DNA of 64,000 nt from NCBI RefSeq assembly GCF_000002875.2, contig NC_009420.2:432001-496000 (forward strand), read 5' to 3'. The notes below the pieces were generated by a model. It did not search any database. It was not told the DNA's origin and was given only the letters and a program-made list of their open reading frames with translations. The DNA comes from Leishmania infantum JPCM5 (lineage: Eukaryota > Euglenozoa > Kinetoplastea > Trypanosomatida > Trypanosomatidae). Positions 10,317 through 21,094 of the stretch are shown here, piece after piece (the first letter of the stretch is position 1; each line of letters starts with the position of its first letter). The position numbers and the translations under genes are program-made.

Positions 10317-12230
10317 ATGAAGACCCACCGTCGCCATGCCACCGTCGAGGAGGTGATTGACCCCTCTCCGTTCGACTACACCCTTCTGAGCCACCTCTAC
10401 GTGCATTCCGACGGAACGGATGTGATCGACTTCAGCGGCCTCGCTCCTGGCAAAGAGAGCCGATGCCGTGTGAACTCCTTCTTAAAGAACCGCAGCTTCG
10501 CTCCAGGGATGACGGAGGCAGAGCCTGAGGCTGTCGGGTCGTACTTGCACCTGCGCATCGAGGAAAACGATCGGAGTACAGTGGACGACTCGGAGTGCTG
10601 CAAGATCCCTGGTGCACACACCTCAGCGCCCCCGAGAGGCGGGTCGGCCCCTGCGTCGAACCTAGTGCGCATCGAGGACAGCGCGGAGCACTGGTGGTTC
10701 ATGTGCCAGGCCGCAGAGGACACTGCACCGTACGCGCGACTCTTCCACGGAGCAGGGGACCTTCTCAGCTACCTAGAGCAGCACAACCTTCAGCTGCCGA
10801 CAGGCAGGAGCTGGATGAGCGACCCTTCGACTGACGCAGGGTTGCCGCATGGCGGACAACCTCAGCCGCACCAGCACAGCAGCAACAGTGTTACCGGCGG
10901 CACCACATCCATCCTGCCACTGACGAAGTGGCTGGACATCCAGATTGACCGCTCGAACCCGCGCAGTGCGGAGCGAGTCGCCCAACTCCTGAATCGCTTG
11001 CCGATTTCGCAGGAAACCAAGGACAGCTGCTTGTACCTGTCCACGGTTGATTCGATCGACATTAGCCTGCTGGCCACTAGCGACGTTTCCAGCACCATGT
11101 CCGACTATGTTTTCCTCAACTTGATGTGCACGCCTGTGGTGGAAAATGATGTGAACTGCGCAGGCGCCACGACTGCCACCACCGCGTCGGACGAAAAGAG
11201 GTTCCTGCATGGACTGGGCGGCGGCAATTTCGGCTTCTCGAGCACGGACAAGAAAAAACGAACGGCGAAGTCGGGAAAGACGCAAAAGCGTAGTGCTGCT
11301 CACGTTTCGTCGCAGGGGACCCTCTCGGCCACGCGAAGTGTGATGGAGATGCGCTTCGAGGCGGTGCGTATGGGCGCGCCGCGCTCCTCCGTGCCGGAGC
11401 CTGTCGCTGTGGCTGTCATCGTCTTCGCGGATTGGATGTTCACCATACACGAAAAGCCGTTTGCGGAGATGGACGACATGCTGCGCATGGTGCAGCTACA
11501 CTGTGCACCATCAGAGGTGACTACCTCACATCTGCGCTACGCCGCTGCCCTGTCGCCAACAATGCAGCGTCGCTTCACTGCGCCGTTTGCGATGAGTGTT
11601 CTCCTGCAAATTGTGGTGGGGCATCACCTCGACAGCATCACCCTCGCCAAGGCGGTCGACGCGCTTGGTGATTGTGTCTTCGACGTCAGGGAACGAAAGA
11701 GGGACCAGGATGCCGTCTTGAAGCACATCACTGCCGTTCGGCGCTGCTTTGGCGAGTGCGGTACCGAGACAGCACGGCGTGAGGTGCTCTTCGCATCTCT
11801 GCTGCAGCCCATGTTTGCAGACAGGTTCTTTGTGGCTGATCCTACCATTCGCCGTGAACTGGAGAACGCCCAGGCGCACTTGCGGCACTTCCAGCGAGAC
11901 ATTGCGGATTGCCGCGACACGGTCGCCCTCTCGAACTGGCATAACAATGTCGCCATTCAGTGGGTGCTGCTGCGCCGCGGTAACCGTGCTCTTCGCATGG
12001 TCCTCCTCCTCGCGCAAATGACAAACATCATGCAGCCAATCGTGATTGTGCAGACGCTCTACGCCATGAACGTCCCGTTGCCATTTGAGGCGGACGGCGA
12101 CCCACCGCACACGACGCTGGCGCCGTTTTTTGTCTTGGCCGCTATCTTCCTCATCTACTGCGGTCTCACTGTTGGGTCCATTCGACACGTGCTTGTTCGT
12201 AAGTCCTTCGAGACACGGCTACTGGCCTAA
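10317..12230 (+). CDS. CorA-like Mg2+ transporter family protein
   Basis: Predicted 637-aa membrane protein with the layout of the CorA/Mrs2 family: a long soluble N-terminal domain, a helical region, and two closely spaced transmembrane segments at the C-terminus (about 558-581 and 600-621) joined by a short loop. The segment VFADWMFTIHEKPFAEMDDM resembles the conserved CorA stretch before the stalk helix. The signature Gly-Met-Asn at the end of TM1 is Ala-Met-Asn here (YAMN, residues 582-585). The N-terminal half has low-complexity inserts. CorA proteins are pentameric channels for Mg2+ or related divalent ions; ion specificity of this divergent member is unknown. The 86-nt stretch before the ATG follows a pyrimidine-rich region. 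Confidence 0.75.
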   Translation: MKTHRRHATVEEVIDPSPFDYTLLSHLYVHSDGTDVIDFSGLAPGKESRCRVNSFLKNRSFAPGMTEAEPEAVGSYLHLRIEENDRSTVDDSECCKIPGAHTSAPPRGGSAPASNLVRIEDSAEHWWFMCQAAEDTAPYARLFHGAGDLLSYLEQHNLQLPTGRSWMSDPSTDAGLPHGGQPQPHQHSSNSVTGGTTSILPLTKWLDIQIDRSNPRSAERVAQLLNRLPISQETKDSCLYLSTVDSIDISLLATSDVSSTMSDYVFLNLMCTPVVENDVNCAGATTATTASDEKRFLHGLGGGNFGFSSTDKKKRTAKSGKTQKRSAAHVSSQGTLSATRSVMEMRFEAVRMGAPRSSVPEPVAVAVIVFADWMFTIHEKPFAEMDDMLRMVQLHCAPSEVTTSHLRYAAALSPTMQRRFTAPFAMSVLLQIVVGHHLDSITLAKAVDALGDCVFDVRERKRDQDAVLKHITAVRRCFGECGTETARREVLFASLLQPMFADRFFVADPTIRRELENAQAHLRHFQRDIADCRDTVALSNWHNNVAIQWVLLRRGNRALRMVLLLAQMTNIMQPIVIVQTLYAMNVPLPFEADGDPPHTTLAPFFVLAAIFLIYCGLTVGSIRHVLVRKSFETRLLA

Positions 12231-13651
12231 GTGCGCCAATAAGAGCAGCACGCGTAGTCCGTAAATTTTGACTGCACATCAAGATAACCCTATCTCTCAA
12301 AAGGAAAGTATCTAAGAGGCGTGGCAAAAAGAAAAATGGGTGTGGGGAAGCAGAACAGAGGAAGGTGGACGAAAAAGGCATTAGTTGCGTATGCTGATGG
12401 TGAGTCGAAAAGAGGGGCGGCGAGACCGTCATGCACACAGTCGTCACACAATCTGTCTTCTCAAGCCAAGACCGCGGTTTACACATATGTGAAAAGTAGC
12501 GTGTGACAAGAGTGCGAGAGCTGCTCACCATTGCGTCTCTTTTCCTCTCGCTTTGCATGTTCATCCCCACAAGGGTGTGCTCCTTCGCCGCCTGTCCTCA
12601 GGTGCTTTTCTCTGTCTCACGCCACTTCCGCGGCTTCGTAAGCTTGTTGGAGTGCTGTTGTTGCGCCCTTGCCACCCTCATCCTCAGCGCTACGTTTTCT
12701 CTCTGTGTTGTTTTTGTGACGGCAAAGAAAGTTGATCTCCCTCCCTCCCTCTCTCTCTATCTTTGTTGGTGCGTTAAAGCACTCATGCGCAAGTCACGGG
12801 CGCACGAGAGCACCACCCCGGGCGCTCGACGATGAGAAGGAGCGCGGAAAACCAGAACGAACGAAACAGAAAACCATTTGACCTTGCCAGACGTGCAAAG
12901 CGACGGTGTTTTTTGTTGTTGTTTTTTTCATGTGCGTGCGTGTGTGGACGTCTGCGAGTCACGGAGACGTGGGCAAAGCAACAGAAGGAAAGAAAAGCAC
13001 AAGAAAAAAGTGGAACGTGGCAGGGGAGAAGGGCTTGTAGGCATACAGGCACGCCTTTTGAAGGATGTGGGTGGTACGAGAAGCGCAAGTCCAATTCTCA
13101 TCTGCGTCCGCGGCAGTGAATCCTTTTCCATTCCCCAAGCCCAGCTCAGCTCAGCCTGCCTCCTCCCCCAAGATCCATCATCCAAGGCGCACCAACAGCG
13201 GTCTACTCGACCATGGCAGCTCCCTCTGTCTTTTGAGCCGTCTTTTCTGTCGACTGTCCTTTTATCCTCTACTGTGCCTTTTTTTTTACTGTAGCGGTCA
13301 GCAGCTTCACCTTTCTTCGACTGCGCGCGTCTCCAGTGCGTTCGAGTCTGTGTTCTCGCTACAGTTCCTGTCGCCCCTGCGCACCGTTTAAAAACATTTC
13401 TCAGTTGCCTATCGACGGCGTATAGACTTTCCCTGTGCACATTAGCACAGACGCACAAATAGACGAACACACGTGCATTTCGAGGGGCACACGTTTTCCT
13501 TTCACTGCCTCTCTTCACAACCTCTCGCACGCACGTGCCGAGGATCCCTTTCACGCGTTGGCGCTCGCCTCAGCTACCTCACCTCTCTCTCCTCGACTGT
13601 GCCGCCCGCCAATATAGAAAACGCTTGCGACGAGTTTGGCGACGGTCAGCA
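12231..13651 (+). other. Intercistronic region, no gene seen
   Basis: This 1.4-kb stretch has pyrimidine-rich segments (12530-12770 and 13140-13610) and several homopolymer runs. No frame has protein-like composition. The strongest acceptor candidate is the tract ending at AG 13616-13617, 35 nt before the next ATG. Confidence 0.55.
13573..13617 (+). promoter_or_regulatory. Pyrimidine tract and likely spliced-leader acceptor
   Basis: A tract rich in CTCTCTC ends in AATATAG with AG at 13616-13617. It lies 35 nt before the ATG at 13652 and supports that start over the longer GTG-opened frame. Confidence 0.5.
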
Positions 13652-14659
13652 ATGCTGTGCGGCTCGCGAGCGACCTTCGCCCGGACGGCGGTAGCGTTCT
13701 TCAACATGAAGCACTTTCAGACCAAAAAGAAGTACAACCTTACTCCCCAGAACATTTATGAGACGTTCTCCACCGTGCTGTTGCCCCGTGACCGACTGCT
13801 GCGTCAGTCTGTCTCCGGCGGCGGCGGGTCTCGAGTACTGGTGCTGGATGCCCAGCAAAGGGTGAAGGGGGTTTACCTCCCCGTCTTTTGCATGCCGCAC
13901 CCTTCCACCATCACGAACGGCAGCAACTCTCTGGGTGTGGCCGTCGCCGACTACACGCGTTCCATTGAGGCAGCGTCGACAATACACAAAGCAGGCGGCG
14001 GCGGCACTGCGTCAACGTTGCCGACGGTGCTAGTGGTACTGTCGCATCCGCAAGGACTGGCCTACGGTACCTTTCGAGCCGATGGTACACCAGGTGTTCC
14101 AATGAAGAACCTTGCACTCTCGCCAATTCTTGCAAATGCGAGGACACAGCAGGCGTCGACGAACATCGCCTCTACACCCCTCCGGACCTCTGGCCTGGGC
14201 ACGGTGATGCCGTTGCTGAACGTTTCCCGCGGTCGTGCTGAAGTCATCCGTGACATCTATAAGGAGCTGAATGAGTGCGAACACGTTGCAGAGCTAGCGG
14301 CCTGCTCTACCTTCGTGTGGGTTCAAAGGGACAACATGTCGTCGATGACCTTCGAAACGGCACAATCCTCCGAGCGATACTGGGAGCGTGAAAAAAACGA
14401 CGGTGACGGCGCCGCCGCGCCGCCGCCCGGTGCTATATCGTTTCTGGACCGCCGCTGGGTCTTGCTGATGGACGTTGCCCTTCACCCTGATACTGGCTTA
14501 GGCCTTTACGCCCGCGATCCCGCCACAGGCGATCGCATCGTGAACGCCACCGGGGTGCAGTCTGCCCTTTGCAGAGGGTTGCTCTTGCTCGATCACGTTC
14601 CCCGCACGGCGGCGGACCCGACAAGAGCAGCCGATAGCGACACGGGTTCAAGTGGGTGA
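13652..14659 (+). CDS. Hypothetical protein, possibly mitochondrial
   Basis: Predicted 335-aa protein that I do not recognise. The N-terminus (MLCGSRATFARTAVAFFNMKHF) is basic, hydroxylated and free of acids, which suggests a mitochondrial presequence. It is followed by a basic segment with KKKYNLTPQNIYETF. The body alternates ordered stretches with Gly/Ser/Ala-rich inserts. A beta-rich segment VLVLDAQQRVKGVYLPVF (about 68-85) and a late block around SFLDRRWVLLMDVALHPDTGLGLYA look like folded core. No metal-binding or nucleotide-binding motif is visible. The frame is open upstream from a GTG, but ATG 13652 follows the acceptor. Confidence 0.75.
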   Translation: MLCGSRATFARTAVAFFNMKHFQTKKKYNLTPQNIYETFSTVLLPRDRLLRQSVSGGGGSRVLVLDAQQRVKGVYLPVFCMPHPSTITNGSNSLGVAVADYTRSIEAASTIHKAGGGGTASTLPTVLVVLSHPQGLAYGTFRADGTPGVPMKNLALSPILANARTQQASTNIASTPLRTSGLGTVMPLLNVSRGRAEVIRDIYKELNECEHVAELAACSTFVWVQRDNMSSMTFETAQSSERYWEREKNDGDGAAAPPPGAISFLDRRWVLLMDVALHPDTGLGLYARDPATGDRIVNATGVQSALCRGLLLLDHVPRTAADPTRAADSDTGSSG

Positions 14660-15860
14660 TGCTGGCTGCTCGAGACCACCTCTCCCCTACCGCCGCCGCG
14701 AAGCACTCTTCGTCGAACATGCCCATACATCGTCGAAATTGGCTTCCACGCGCAACGCACGAGAACGCGCGCAGCCCGTGCATTCGCTGCTGCGTGATGT
14801 GAGCCGGCGGTTCTCTGTTTTCGCGCGATGACGCTGCACGCAACCAAGAAGAGATCGTCAGTGATTCGAGGTGAATGTCCTTTGTTGGCATCGTTGGGCG
14901 GACCTCTTCACAGGAACGACCGGGATCTTTGGCGGCTCACAGAAGCGGAGAAACAACAGAAAATGTGCGGGAAGTGTTCACCCCATCAAAAGGGGCACCA
15001 AAGGAGCACATCCGAATACGAGCAACAGAGGCACGAGGACGGTGCGCTTGCGTGTGTGGGGAGGCGCGGTTTACTGTGGAAACATGAGGCTACCGCGGGT
15101 TTGTCGCGCCGAAAGAAAATGCTGCGCACCATATCTGACAGCGACAGGGGACGGGGGGGGCTCGTGTGCGTGGAGATGGTCCATGCTGTCAAAAAGCAGA
15201 AAGCTAGGTGCCGTTGGGCCTGTGGAGCCTGCCCATGCGAGGGTCGAGTAAGCCGCTCACCTCGACTGCTCGCCTCTCCTCCCCCGCCCCCAAATCGGTG
15301 AAAACCTTCTGTCCACATAAAAAATGCACAAGGCTTGTTTTCTTTTTGGTGCTCAAGACACTTTCATAACGTTCGGATGGCGCTTGCTTGAGCCTCTGCA
15401 TAGCATTCTTTCTTACGGCACCAAGGCGGGTGAGGTATGTGTGCAAGGAGAGACGTCTACGGATCACCGTAGTGATTGGGGAGTGTGCAAGTAACCTCAA
15501 ACCCCTTCACGTATCGACTGCGCATCCTTTGCTGCCATGATCGGCACTGACACCTTGCCTTCTCGTTCTGCCTGCAACCCCCTCCTTCCCTTCTTTCTCT
15601 CTGCTCCTTTGGACGACTTGCTCTCGGCTGCTGCACTGCCGTCATGTCTGACCTGAATTCGTTCATCATAGGCAGTGCGAAGGGAAGTAGTGCCCCCTCT
15701 TCCTTTTTTTTCTCCTCGATTATCAACGTCGCTGCATTCGCAGGAAAAAAAAGGCTCGTTGCTCAAGCTATCTTTCGCCGTAGCTTCTGTAGCTCTCTCT
15801 CTCTCATTTTATTTTGTTCCCCTCCACCTCCCCTTACTAGCAGACATTCCGCGCCGCAGA
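14660..15860 (+). other. Intercistronic region, no gene seen
   Basis: This 1.2-kb stretch contains purine-rich and mixed sequence to about 15290 and a pyrimidine-rich end from 15590 onward. The tract at 15792-15840 is the evident trans-splicing signal for the next gene. I see no protein-like frame. Confidence 0.55.
15792..15843 (+). promoter_or_regulatory. Pyrimidine tract and likely spliced-leader acceptor
   Basis: An almost pure C/T run ends in TTACTAG followed by CAG, giving AGs at 15839-15840 and 15842-15843, about 20 nt before the ATG at 15861. Confidence 0.65.
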
Positions 15861-16283
15861 ATGCGTCGTGTCACTTGCCATGCATTCGTGCGCTGTGCGC
15901 AACCCGCGGCGGCACTCACGCCTGTGCGTACCATTATTGCCGCCAAGGGCATCGTAGAAAACCGTATCACCAAGCACTACACCAACCGCACTGTCGACGA
16001 GTCCAAGGCGGAGCGAGCGGAAAGCATGAAAAAGACGCTCCACCCCAATCCGCGCAACCGCAAGGAGGAGCTTAGCCACCTCACCCAGCACTGCAGCTAC
16101 GAGTACGTGCCGGAGTTTCAGCGGTGGGCGAATGATATGATGGCCGTGTACAGCGATCCGCAGGGGTACGGGCACGATATGGCGTATCACTACCAGCGCA
16201 TCTGGAAGGCGAAGAGCTTGACGCGCCGTGGCGTGGAGGATGGCAGCGGCGCCTTCGATGTGTGCCGCGTCCATCCGCATTGA
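15861..16283 (+). CDS. Small hypothetical protein, probably mitochondrial
   Basis: Predicted 140-aa protein. The first 25 residues (MRRVTCHAFVRCAQPAAAL and on) have the basic, acid-free composition of a mitochondrial presequence. The mature part is charged and aromatic, with NRITKHYTNRTVDESKAERAESMKK, an HCSYEYVPEFQRWANDMM block and a C-terminal GVEDGSGAFDVCRVHPH. There is no transmembrane segment and no motif that I recognise. Its size and composition would suit a small subunit of a mitochondrial complex, but that is a guess. The longer GTG-opened frame upstream translates the pyrimidine tract and was rejected. Confidence 0.75.
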   Translation: MRRVTCHAFVRCAQPAAALTPVRTIIAAKGIVENRITKHYTNRTVDESKAERAESMKKTLHPNPRNRKEELSHLTQHCSYEYVPEFQRWANDMMAVYSDPQGYGHDMAYHYQRIWKAKSLTRRGVEDGSGAFDVCRVHPH

Positions 16284-17713
16284 CAAGGAAAACGTGAGGA
16301 ACAAAGTCGCTGTGGATCGGCATCACCGCAGGAACATCCGCGCTACATCAGCACCGATGCTCTGCGAGCGATGACGACGGTGACTGTTTTGGTCACGCAT
16401 CCATCATGCGCGGACGGAACTCGTTTTTGTATCATACAGCTTCTCTTCTTGCTGCTTCCGCGCGCTGGTGCACTCCTTGTGTGATACATGCCGTGTGCGC
16501 ATAGGTGTGTGTGTGTGTGTGTGGGTCTACTTGTTTGGTGAGCATTCCCCGTAAACTCGCACACGAGCTCACCCTGCTTTTCCTTTCCTGGTTCTGCCGT
16601 CTGTTGTAGTCCATTTAGTTTCTCGCAGTAGGTAGGCTTTCCGTTATTAGTCCTTTGAGTGTTTTTTTTTTCAAGATTGACCTTGCTCTTCATATAGCCT
16701 CTACTGTCCTTTCCCCTCGACAATCCCTGCTCCGTTGCGAGCCCGCCGGCTGCCCTCCCCCCCCCGCTCTTTGCTCGTGCGCGTGCCAACGCTTTCTTTA
16801 TTTTCGTTTCCCCCGCGAGTCGGGAAGGGGTGCAACGGCTTGGGGCCGACTACCTCCGTTTGAGCAGGTAGGAAGAATCTGCAGGCGTGTACGCCGATGT
16901 GCACGCATGTACGTGGCTTGGGTCGCAAGCCAACGGATAAAGATTCCAAGCGCCATGCCGAAAGGACGAAAAGAAAAGGAGAGGATGAATAGTGGCATGG
17001 CACGGTGACCGGATACAGCGGGCAAGCTACTTTGCCGTCTCTCATGAGCCTGCTATGATGGTGACGCTCTAATGCTGAAAAAAGAATCTCGAGTTCGCTA
17101 AGTCGAACCAAACAGTAACTGTGAAGTCACCCAGAAACACAGGCACATACACACAAGGACGGCGACAAGATCGCACTTGACCAGGTAACCGAGCAAGCTT
17201 GTCACGCACCGAGTCCTGCTGACTTCTCACATGAGCTGGGCCAGGGGCATGCTCTCCACGTTGTCGCCGTATTTTCTCCCGTTGCTTCATCTCCCTCATG
17301 CACTGCTGCTGCTCCCTACCTCTGACTCTGATAGACGGAGCACCTTTCTGTACAAGAGCGAAAGTGCTTCGGGCGGAAATACACCGCTGTGAGCGCTTAA
17401 AGACCGCGCGCACCTCGCTCACGTGCGTTCGACGCCGGCATCACCCCGTCTACACACTCCGAATAGAACGGCATCGAACTGACGCAAGACAAGCGAGGTT
17501 ACAGTTTCAAGAAATTAAACTAAAACCAAAACGAACAAAAAAGGAGTGGTACACTGCACGTACGTCCTGACAGTTGGCGTGCGCATTCTCGCGTGCACAC
17601 GGCCACTCTCAGAGACGCGTTCGCCCCGTCCATACTCGCCCGCTGCAAACCCAGAGAGCTGACAGGGAACGACCCGTCACTAAAACGTGGATTGTAGCTG
17701 CTGACGCTTTCCG
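16284..17713 (+). other. Intercistronic region, no gene seen
   Basis: This 1.43-kb stretch has a GT microsatellite (about 16505-16524), a pyrimidine-rich segment at 16680-16810 and A-rich sequence at 17500-17545. No convincing frame is present. The acceptor for the next gene is not obvious. Confidence 0.5.
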
Positions 17714-19594
17714 ATGGACGTGCTGGGAGCGTTTAGTCGGTGGCCGCGCCCGTTGCAGTCGAGGTGGCTACTGCTGCTGTTGCTGCTGTATCGCGTGACT
17801 CTCTGTCTGACATTGCAGACGGCGGAGTCGCCCGATGAATGGTGGCAGAGTGAGGAGGTCGCATACAAAATGGTGTTTGGCCGTGGGCAGCTCACGTGGG
17901 AGTGGGACGAGGCCATTCGCTCCTATGTCTTTCCGGCAATTTTCGCAGCTCCGCTGCTCGTGCTCAAGTGCACAGGGACGGACACCGCGTTGACAGTGTG
18001 GGCCTCCAGTCGGTGTGTGCAGGCTTTCATCTTCTTTGCGCATGACTGCACCATGCTCGCCCTCGCACAGCGCCTCGACGACCTTCGGCGCTGCCTGAAC
18101 TCGAGGAGGTCAGGCCGCCACGCGTTCTCCGCCCCTCTCTCCTCCACCGTCAGTGAATCCACCGGTGCGAAATGCCGCACACCGACCATTGCGTCAACAA
18201 CGCTGGCCATGGTGGTGGTGGAGTGGTTCCTCATCAACACAGGAGTGCGCAGCTACTCCAACGTGCCGGAGTCTCTCTTCTTCCTGCTGTCTCTCTACCA
18301 GACAAGCTACCCGTTGTTTCTGCTTTGGGCCGGTGTGGCGTGCGCAATGCGCGTAACGGCGGCGTTTGCGGCGCTGCCGGTTTTTATCGTGCACGCATGG
18401 CGCTTATGTGGCAAGATGGGCGTCGCGCGTTGTCTTCTTATTGCTTTCACCACAGTCGGCATGGTGGTCGGCATCAGTGCCGGGGTCTGCTTCGTCGACT
18501 ATATTTTTTACCACCGTCTCGTCTTCACCCCGTATAACTTTCTGAAGTTTAACTATTTGCTGGGTGTGAGCAAATACTATGGGGTTCATGCGCCGTACTG
18601 GTACTTCGTCACGCTGCCGGCCATGGCCGCCCCATTCGTCTTTTTTCTTGTGTGGATGCCTGTGTGCTGGTGCTGGATGCAGGAGGCGGAGAAGCACCAC
18701 ATGAGCGGCTCGGCACCGCATGCGCAGAGCACGCTATTTTCCGGCTCTTTTTCGCGGACACTGCGGCAAGAAATAAAGCGGTGGGCTTTTGTAGGTGCGC
18801 CGACACTGATGATTTACAGCAGTCTTGAGCATAAGGAGATGCGGTTCGTCTACTTTCTGCTCCCGCTGCTCCTCCTGATATCCAGTGTGGTCGTCGTCTT
18901 CCTCTGCACCAGTTCTCTGTCGGCGCTGAAGCAATCGAGTAGAGTGCGACGACGGTCTTGGTGCCTTGCCGTGCCGTCTGCTGACACGGTGCGGCGCCTC
19001 TTCACGCTCTCCTGGGCTGCGAGTGCGGTCTTCACGATTGCGCTCCTGTACGGCTACCGCCGCGGCGCCCCGACGCTGTTCCGCGAAATTCGTGGCGCCG
19101 ACCGACACTTTGGTCACCTGGAAACGCTCGCGCGCTGCTACGGGACGCCTGGATTTGCGCAGCTGCACGGCAAGGTAGATCGACTAGAGTGGGTAGACTG
19201 CCGGATGAGGTTAGATGCCGTCTCGGGGGTACCAGTGGTGACGCAGGACCGCCTATTTACGGAGCAGCCGAAAGCCTACGCGTTGTGGCGCTACCTACGC
19301 GTCGCTTCGAGGCTTGACGTCGAGGACGGGGGTAAGGAGAGTGTTGGCAAGCTGTCGAAGGATGCGTGGTGGCGAGAGATGCTCCGCGTAATGCCGAAAG
19401 GCGAAGCCCCTGCTTTGCCAGACGCCATCATCCTCTTCCAGAATACGGCCATCTTGCTCGAGGCGGATCTTTTGCGACCAATGGGCTACCGCCGACTTGT
19501 GGTCGTGTTTCACACACTGCACAGCTTCGAAGAGCACGAGGACCGCTATCTCGAGTTGTGGTCCCGGGAAACAGCGCAGAAAAGCGAATCGTGA
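17714..19594 (+). CDS. GPI10: GPI mannosyltransferase III (PIG-B/GPI10-like, GT22)
   Basis: Predicted 626-aa polytopic ER membrane enzyme that adds the third, alpha-1,2-linked mannose to the GPI anchor precursor from dolichol-phosphate-mannose. The GT22 luminal motif is seen as ESPDEWWQSEEVAY with D41 and E42, followed by the family stretch GQLTWEWDEAIRSYVFPAIFA. A later conserved block HKEMRFVYFLLPLLLL matches the HKE-x-RF motif of the family. There are about eight to ten hydrophobic segments, and the first (16-32) acts as a signal anchor. A low-complexity Ser/Thr insert lies near 130-155. GPI anchors are abundant on trypanosomatid surfaces. PIG-B is favoured over the fourth mannosyltransferase (PIG-Z) because of the TWEW-x(4)-RSY context. 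Confidence 0.9.
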   Translation: MDVLGAFSRWPRPLQSRWLLLLLLLYRVTLCLTLQTAESPDEWWQSEEVAYKMVFGRGQLTWEWDEAIRSYVFPAIFAAPLLVLKCTGTDTALTVWASSRCVQAFIFFAHDCTMLALAQRLDDLRRCLNSRRSGRHAFSAPLSSTVSESTGAKCRTPTIASTTLAMVVVEWFLINTGVRSYSNVPESLFFLLSLYQTSYPLFLLWAGVACAMRVTAAFAALPVFIVHAWRLCGKMGVARCLLIAFTTVGMVVGISAGVCFVDYIFYHRLVFTPYNFLKFNYLLGVSKYYGVHAPYWYFVTLPAMAAPFVFFLVWMPVCWCWMQEAEKHHMSGSAPHAQSTLFSGSFSRTLRQEIKRWAFVGAPTLMIYSSLEHKEMRFVYFLLPLLLLISSVVVVFLCTSSLSALKQSSRVRRRSWCLAVPSADTVRRLFTLSWAASAVFTIALLYGYRRGAPTLFREIRGADRHFGHLETLARCYGTPGFAQLHGKVDRLEWVDCRMRLDAVSGVPVVTQDRLFTEQPKAYALWRYLRVASRLDVEDGGKESVGKLSKDAWWREMLRVMPKGEAPALPDAIILFQNTAILLEADLLRPMGYRRLVVVFHTLHSFEEHEDRYLELWSRETAQKSES

Positions 19595-20329
19595 GATGGT
19601 GCGCAGAGGCGCTTCGGCGTTGGCAAGCGAGCAGCCCTTCTGATATCGTCTTTATCATTATTACTTTGCTATGTTTTTTTTTTTTTGTAAGGCCGCTCAT
19701 ACGCTTCGTTTACTGCTGATCCCTTCCGCCTATGGTAATCGTTTCTGTAACGCCTCTCGCTCTTTCCTTTCTTCTCTTTTCTTGCTGTATTTTTTTTTCC
19801 GGTTCGGGTACATTTTTGCTTTATCGGACGAGAGAGACAACAACCGCAAAAAAAAACACTAAAACTCAGCATCACCAGCGAAGCGAAAACAAAAATAAAA
19901 AGGGGCGGCTGTTGAGGATGGAAAAGACAGCAGACGGAGTGCGAGAAGCAACTCGCGTTAGAGACTGTTGTGAGTTATTTTTTTGCTGTCACGAGTGGGT
20001 AAGACGGAGTACGCTGCTTAGGCGGCGCGCTGCTGTACAGCAGGAGCGCGCTGAGCCTTTTCTGTGCATCGCCACTACCTTCTTAATGACCCGACCTTAC
20101 CCCACCTCCTCGAAAGTTCTGGAGTGCGTGCAGATCTTTCCGGCGTGGTGTGCACACATGCGCGTCTGTCTTGTTTCTGCGCTGTGTGAGTCCCGCTTCC
20201 CATGACGCATACCTCTGCTGCGGCCGGCTGCTCCCCTCCCTCCGCCCTCTTTGCAGACGTCCCTGCGTAGGAAGTGTACTTGCTTCCCTTTCTCGGTTCT
20301 TGGTGCCTAGGGCGGGCGAGCGTAGAGCC
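19595..20329 (+). other. Intercistronic region, no gene seen
   Basis: The first half is T-rich and A-rich (19670-19900). The second half carries a pyrimidine tract from about 20215 to 20307 that ends in an AG. No gene is supported. Confidence 0.55.
20275..20310 (+). promoter_or_regulatory. Pyrimidine tract and likely spliced-leader acceptor
   Basis: The run TTGCTTCCCTTTCTCGG leads to GCCTAG with AG at 20309-20310, 19 nt before the ATG at 20330. Confidence 0.55.
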
Positions 20330-21094
20330 ATGGCGACCTCGTCACCTCGCACCGCGATATCCTCGTCATCGGCGATGAAACAGTATCTGCAGCAAGCAGC
20401 GGAGGACGATGTCGTCTGTGCATTTGGCCCCGACTACTTCCACGGCGCGCGCGCCGGTGCCTGCGTCGGCTCCCTGTTCTCTGCGACCCTCTGCTGGTAC
20501 ACGTTTCGGCTGTTAAAGGAGGACCAGCGGGAGGCCGACTTCCTCGCCGGTCTCAGGCAGGGCCAGCGCAACCGTCACTTCTCTACTTGGACTCTTCTGC
20601 GCGGCTTGCGCACTCAACCGATGCTCACCACGGGGTGCATTGCGCTCGCCACCACGTCTGCGATGAAGTGCATCAAGTGCTACCTGGCAAACCAGCGCTG
20701 CCGCGAGTTTTTCATTGACGACGTGCAGTTTGATATGATCAGCGAACTGAGTGAAACGGACTCATACGCGGCGGCTTTTCTGTCGACAGTTTTTCATAAT
20801 GCAACCGGCTGCGGCGCAGGCGCACACGATGCATTCACCACGCTCAGAGAGGATCGCAGTGAAGGCCAACCCACTCAGTCGCCTGCCCCTAGGGCGTCTG
20901 CATCGACATCGACAGTGAATGACCTACTTCACGCCCACATTAGTAAGCTAGACAGCGAAAAGGTCGCTCTTATTCACCGCGCGCCAACGTACTACGACGG
21001 GGTTGCCGTTGCGTTCCTCGGCTCCGTTTTGGACTGCTACCTGCCGCAAAAGCCGGTGCAGAGGTACTATAGCATGCGTGCCGGTACTTGGTAG
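20330..21094 (+). CDS. Hypothetical protein with two hydrophobic segments
   Basis: Predicted 254-aa protein of unknown function. A Ser/Thr-rich N-terminus is followed by GPDYFHGARAGACVGSLF, which begins a first hydrophobic segment (about 41-60). A charged loop follows, then a second hydrophobic segment around MLTTGCIALATTSAMKCIKCYL (about 95-116). A third ordered block (FIDDVQFDMISELSETDSYAAAFLSTVFH) precedes a low-complexity stretch. The C-terminus RAPTYYDGVAVAFLGSVLDCYLPQKPVQRYYSM looks conserved. The pattern suits a small organellar membrane protein. The longer frame opens with GTG upstream of the acceptor and was not used. Confidence 0.75.
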   Translation: MATSSPRTAISSSSAMKQYLQQAAEDDVVCAFGPDYFHGARAGACVGSLFSATLCWYTFRLLKEDQREADFLAGLRQGQRNRHFSTWTLLRGLRTQPMLTTGCIALATTSAMKCIKCYLANQRCREFFIDDVQFDMISELSETDSYAAAFLSTVFHNATGCGAGAHDAFTTLREDRSEGQPTQSPAPRASASTSTVNDLLHAHISKLDSEKVALIHRAPTYYDGVAVAFLGSVLDCYLPQKPVQRYYSMRAGTW

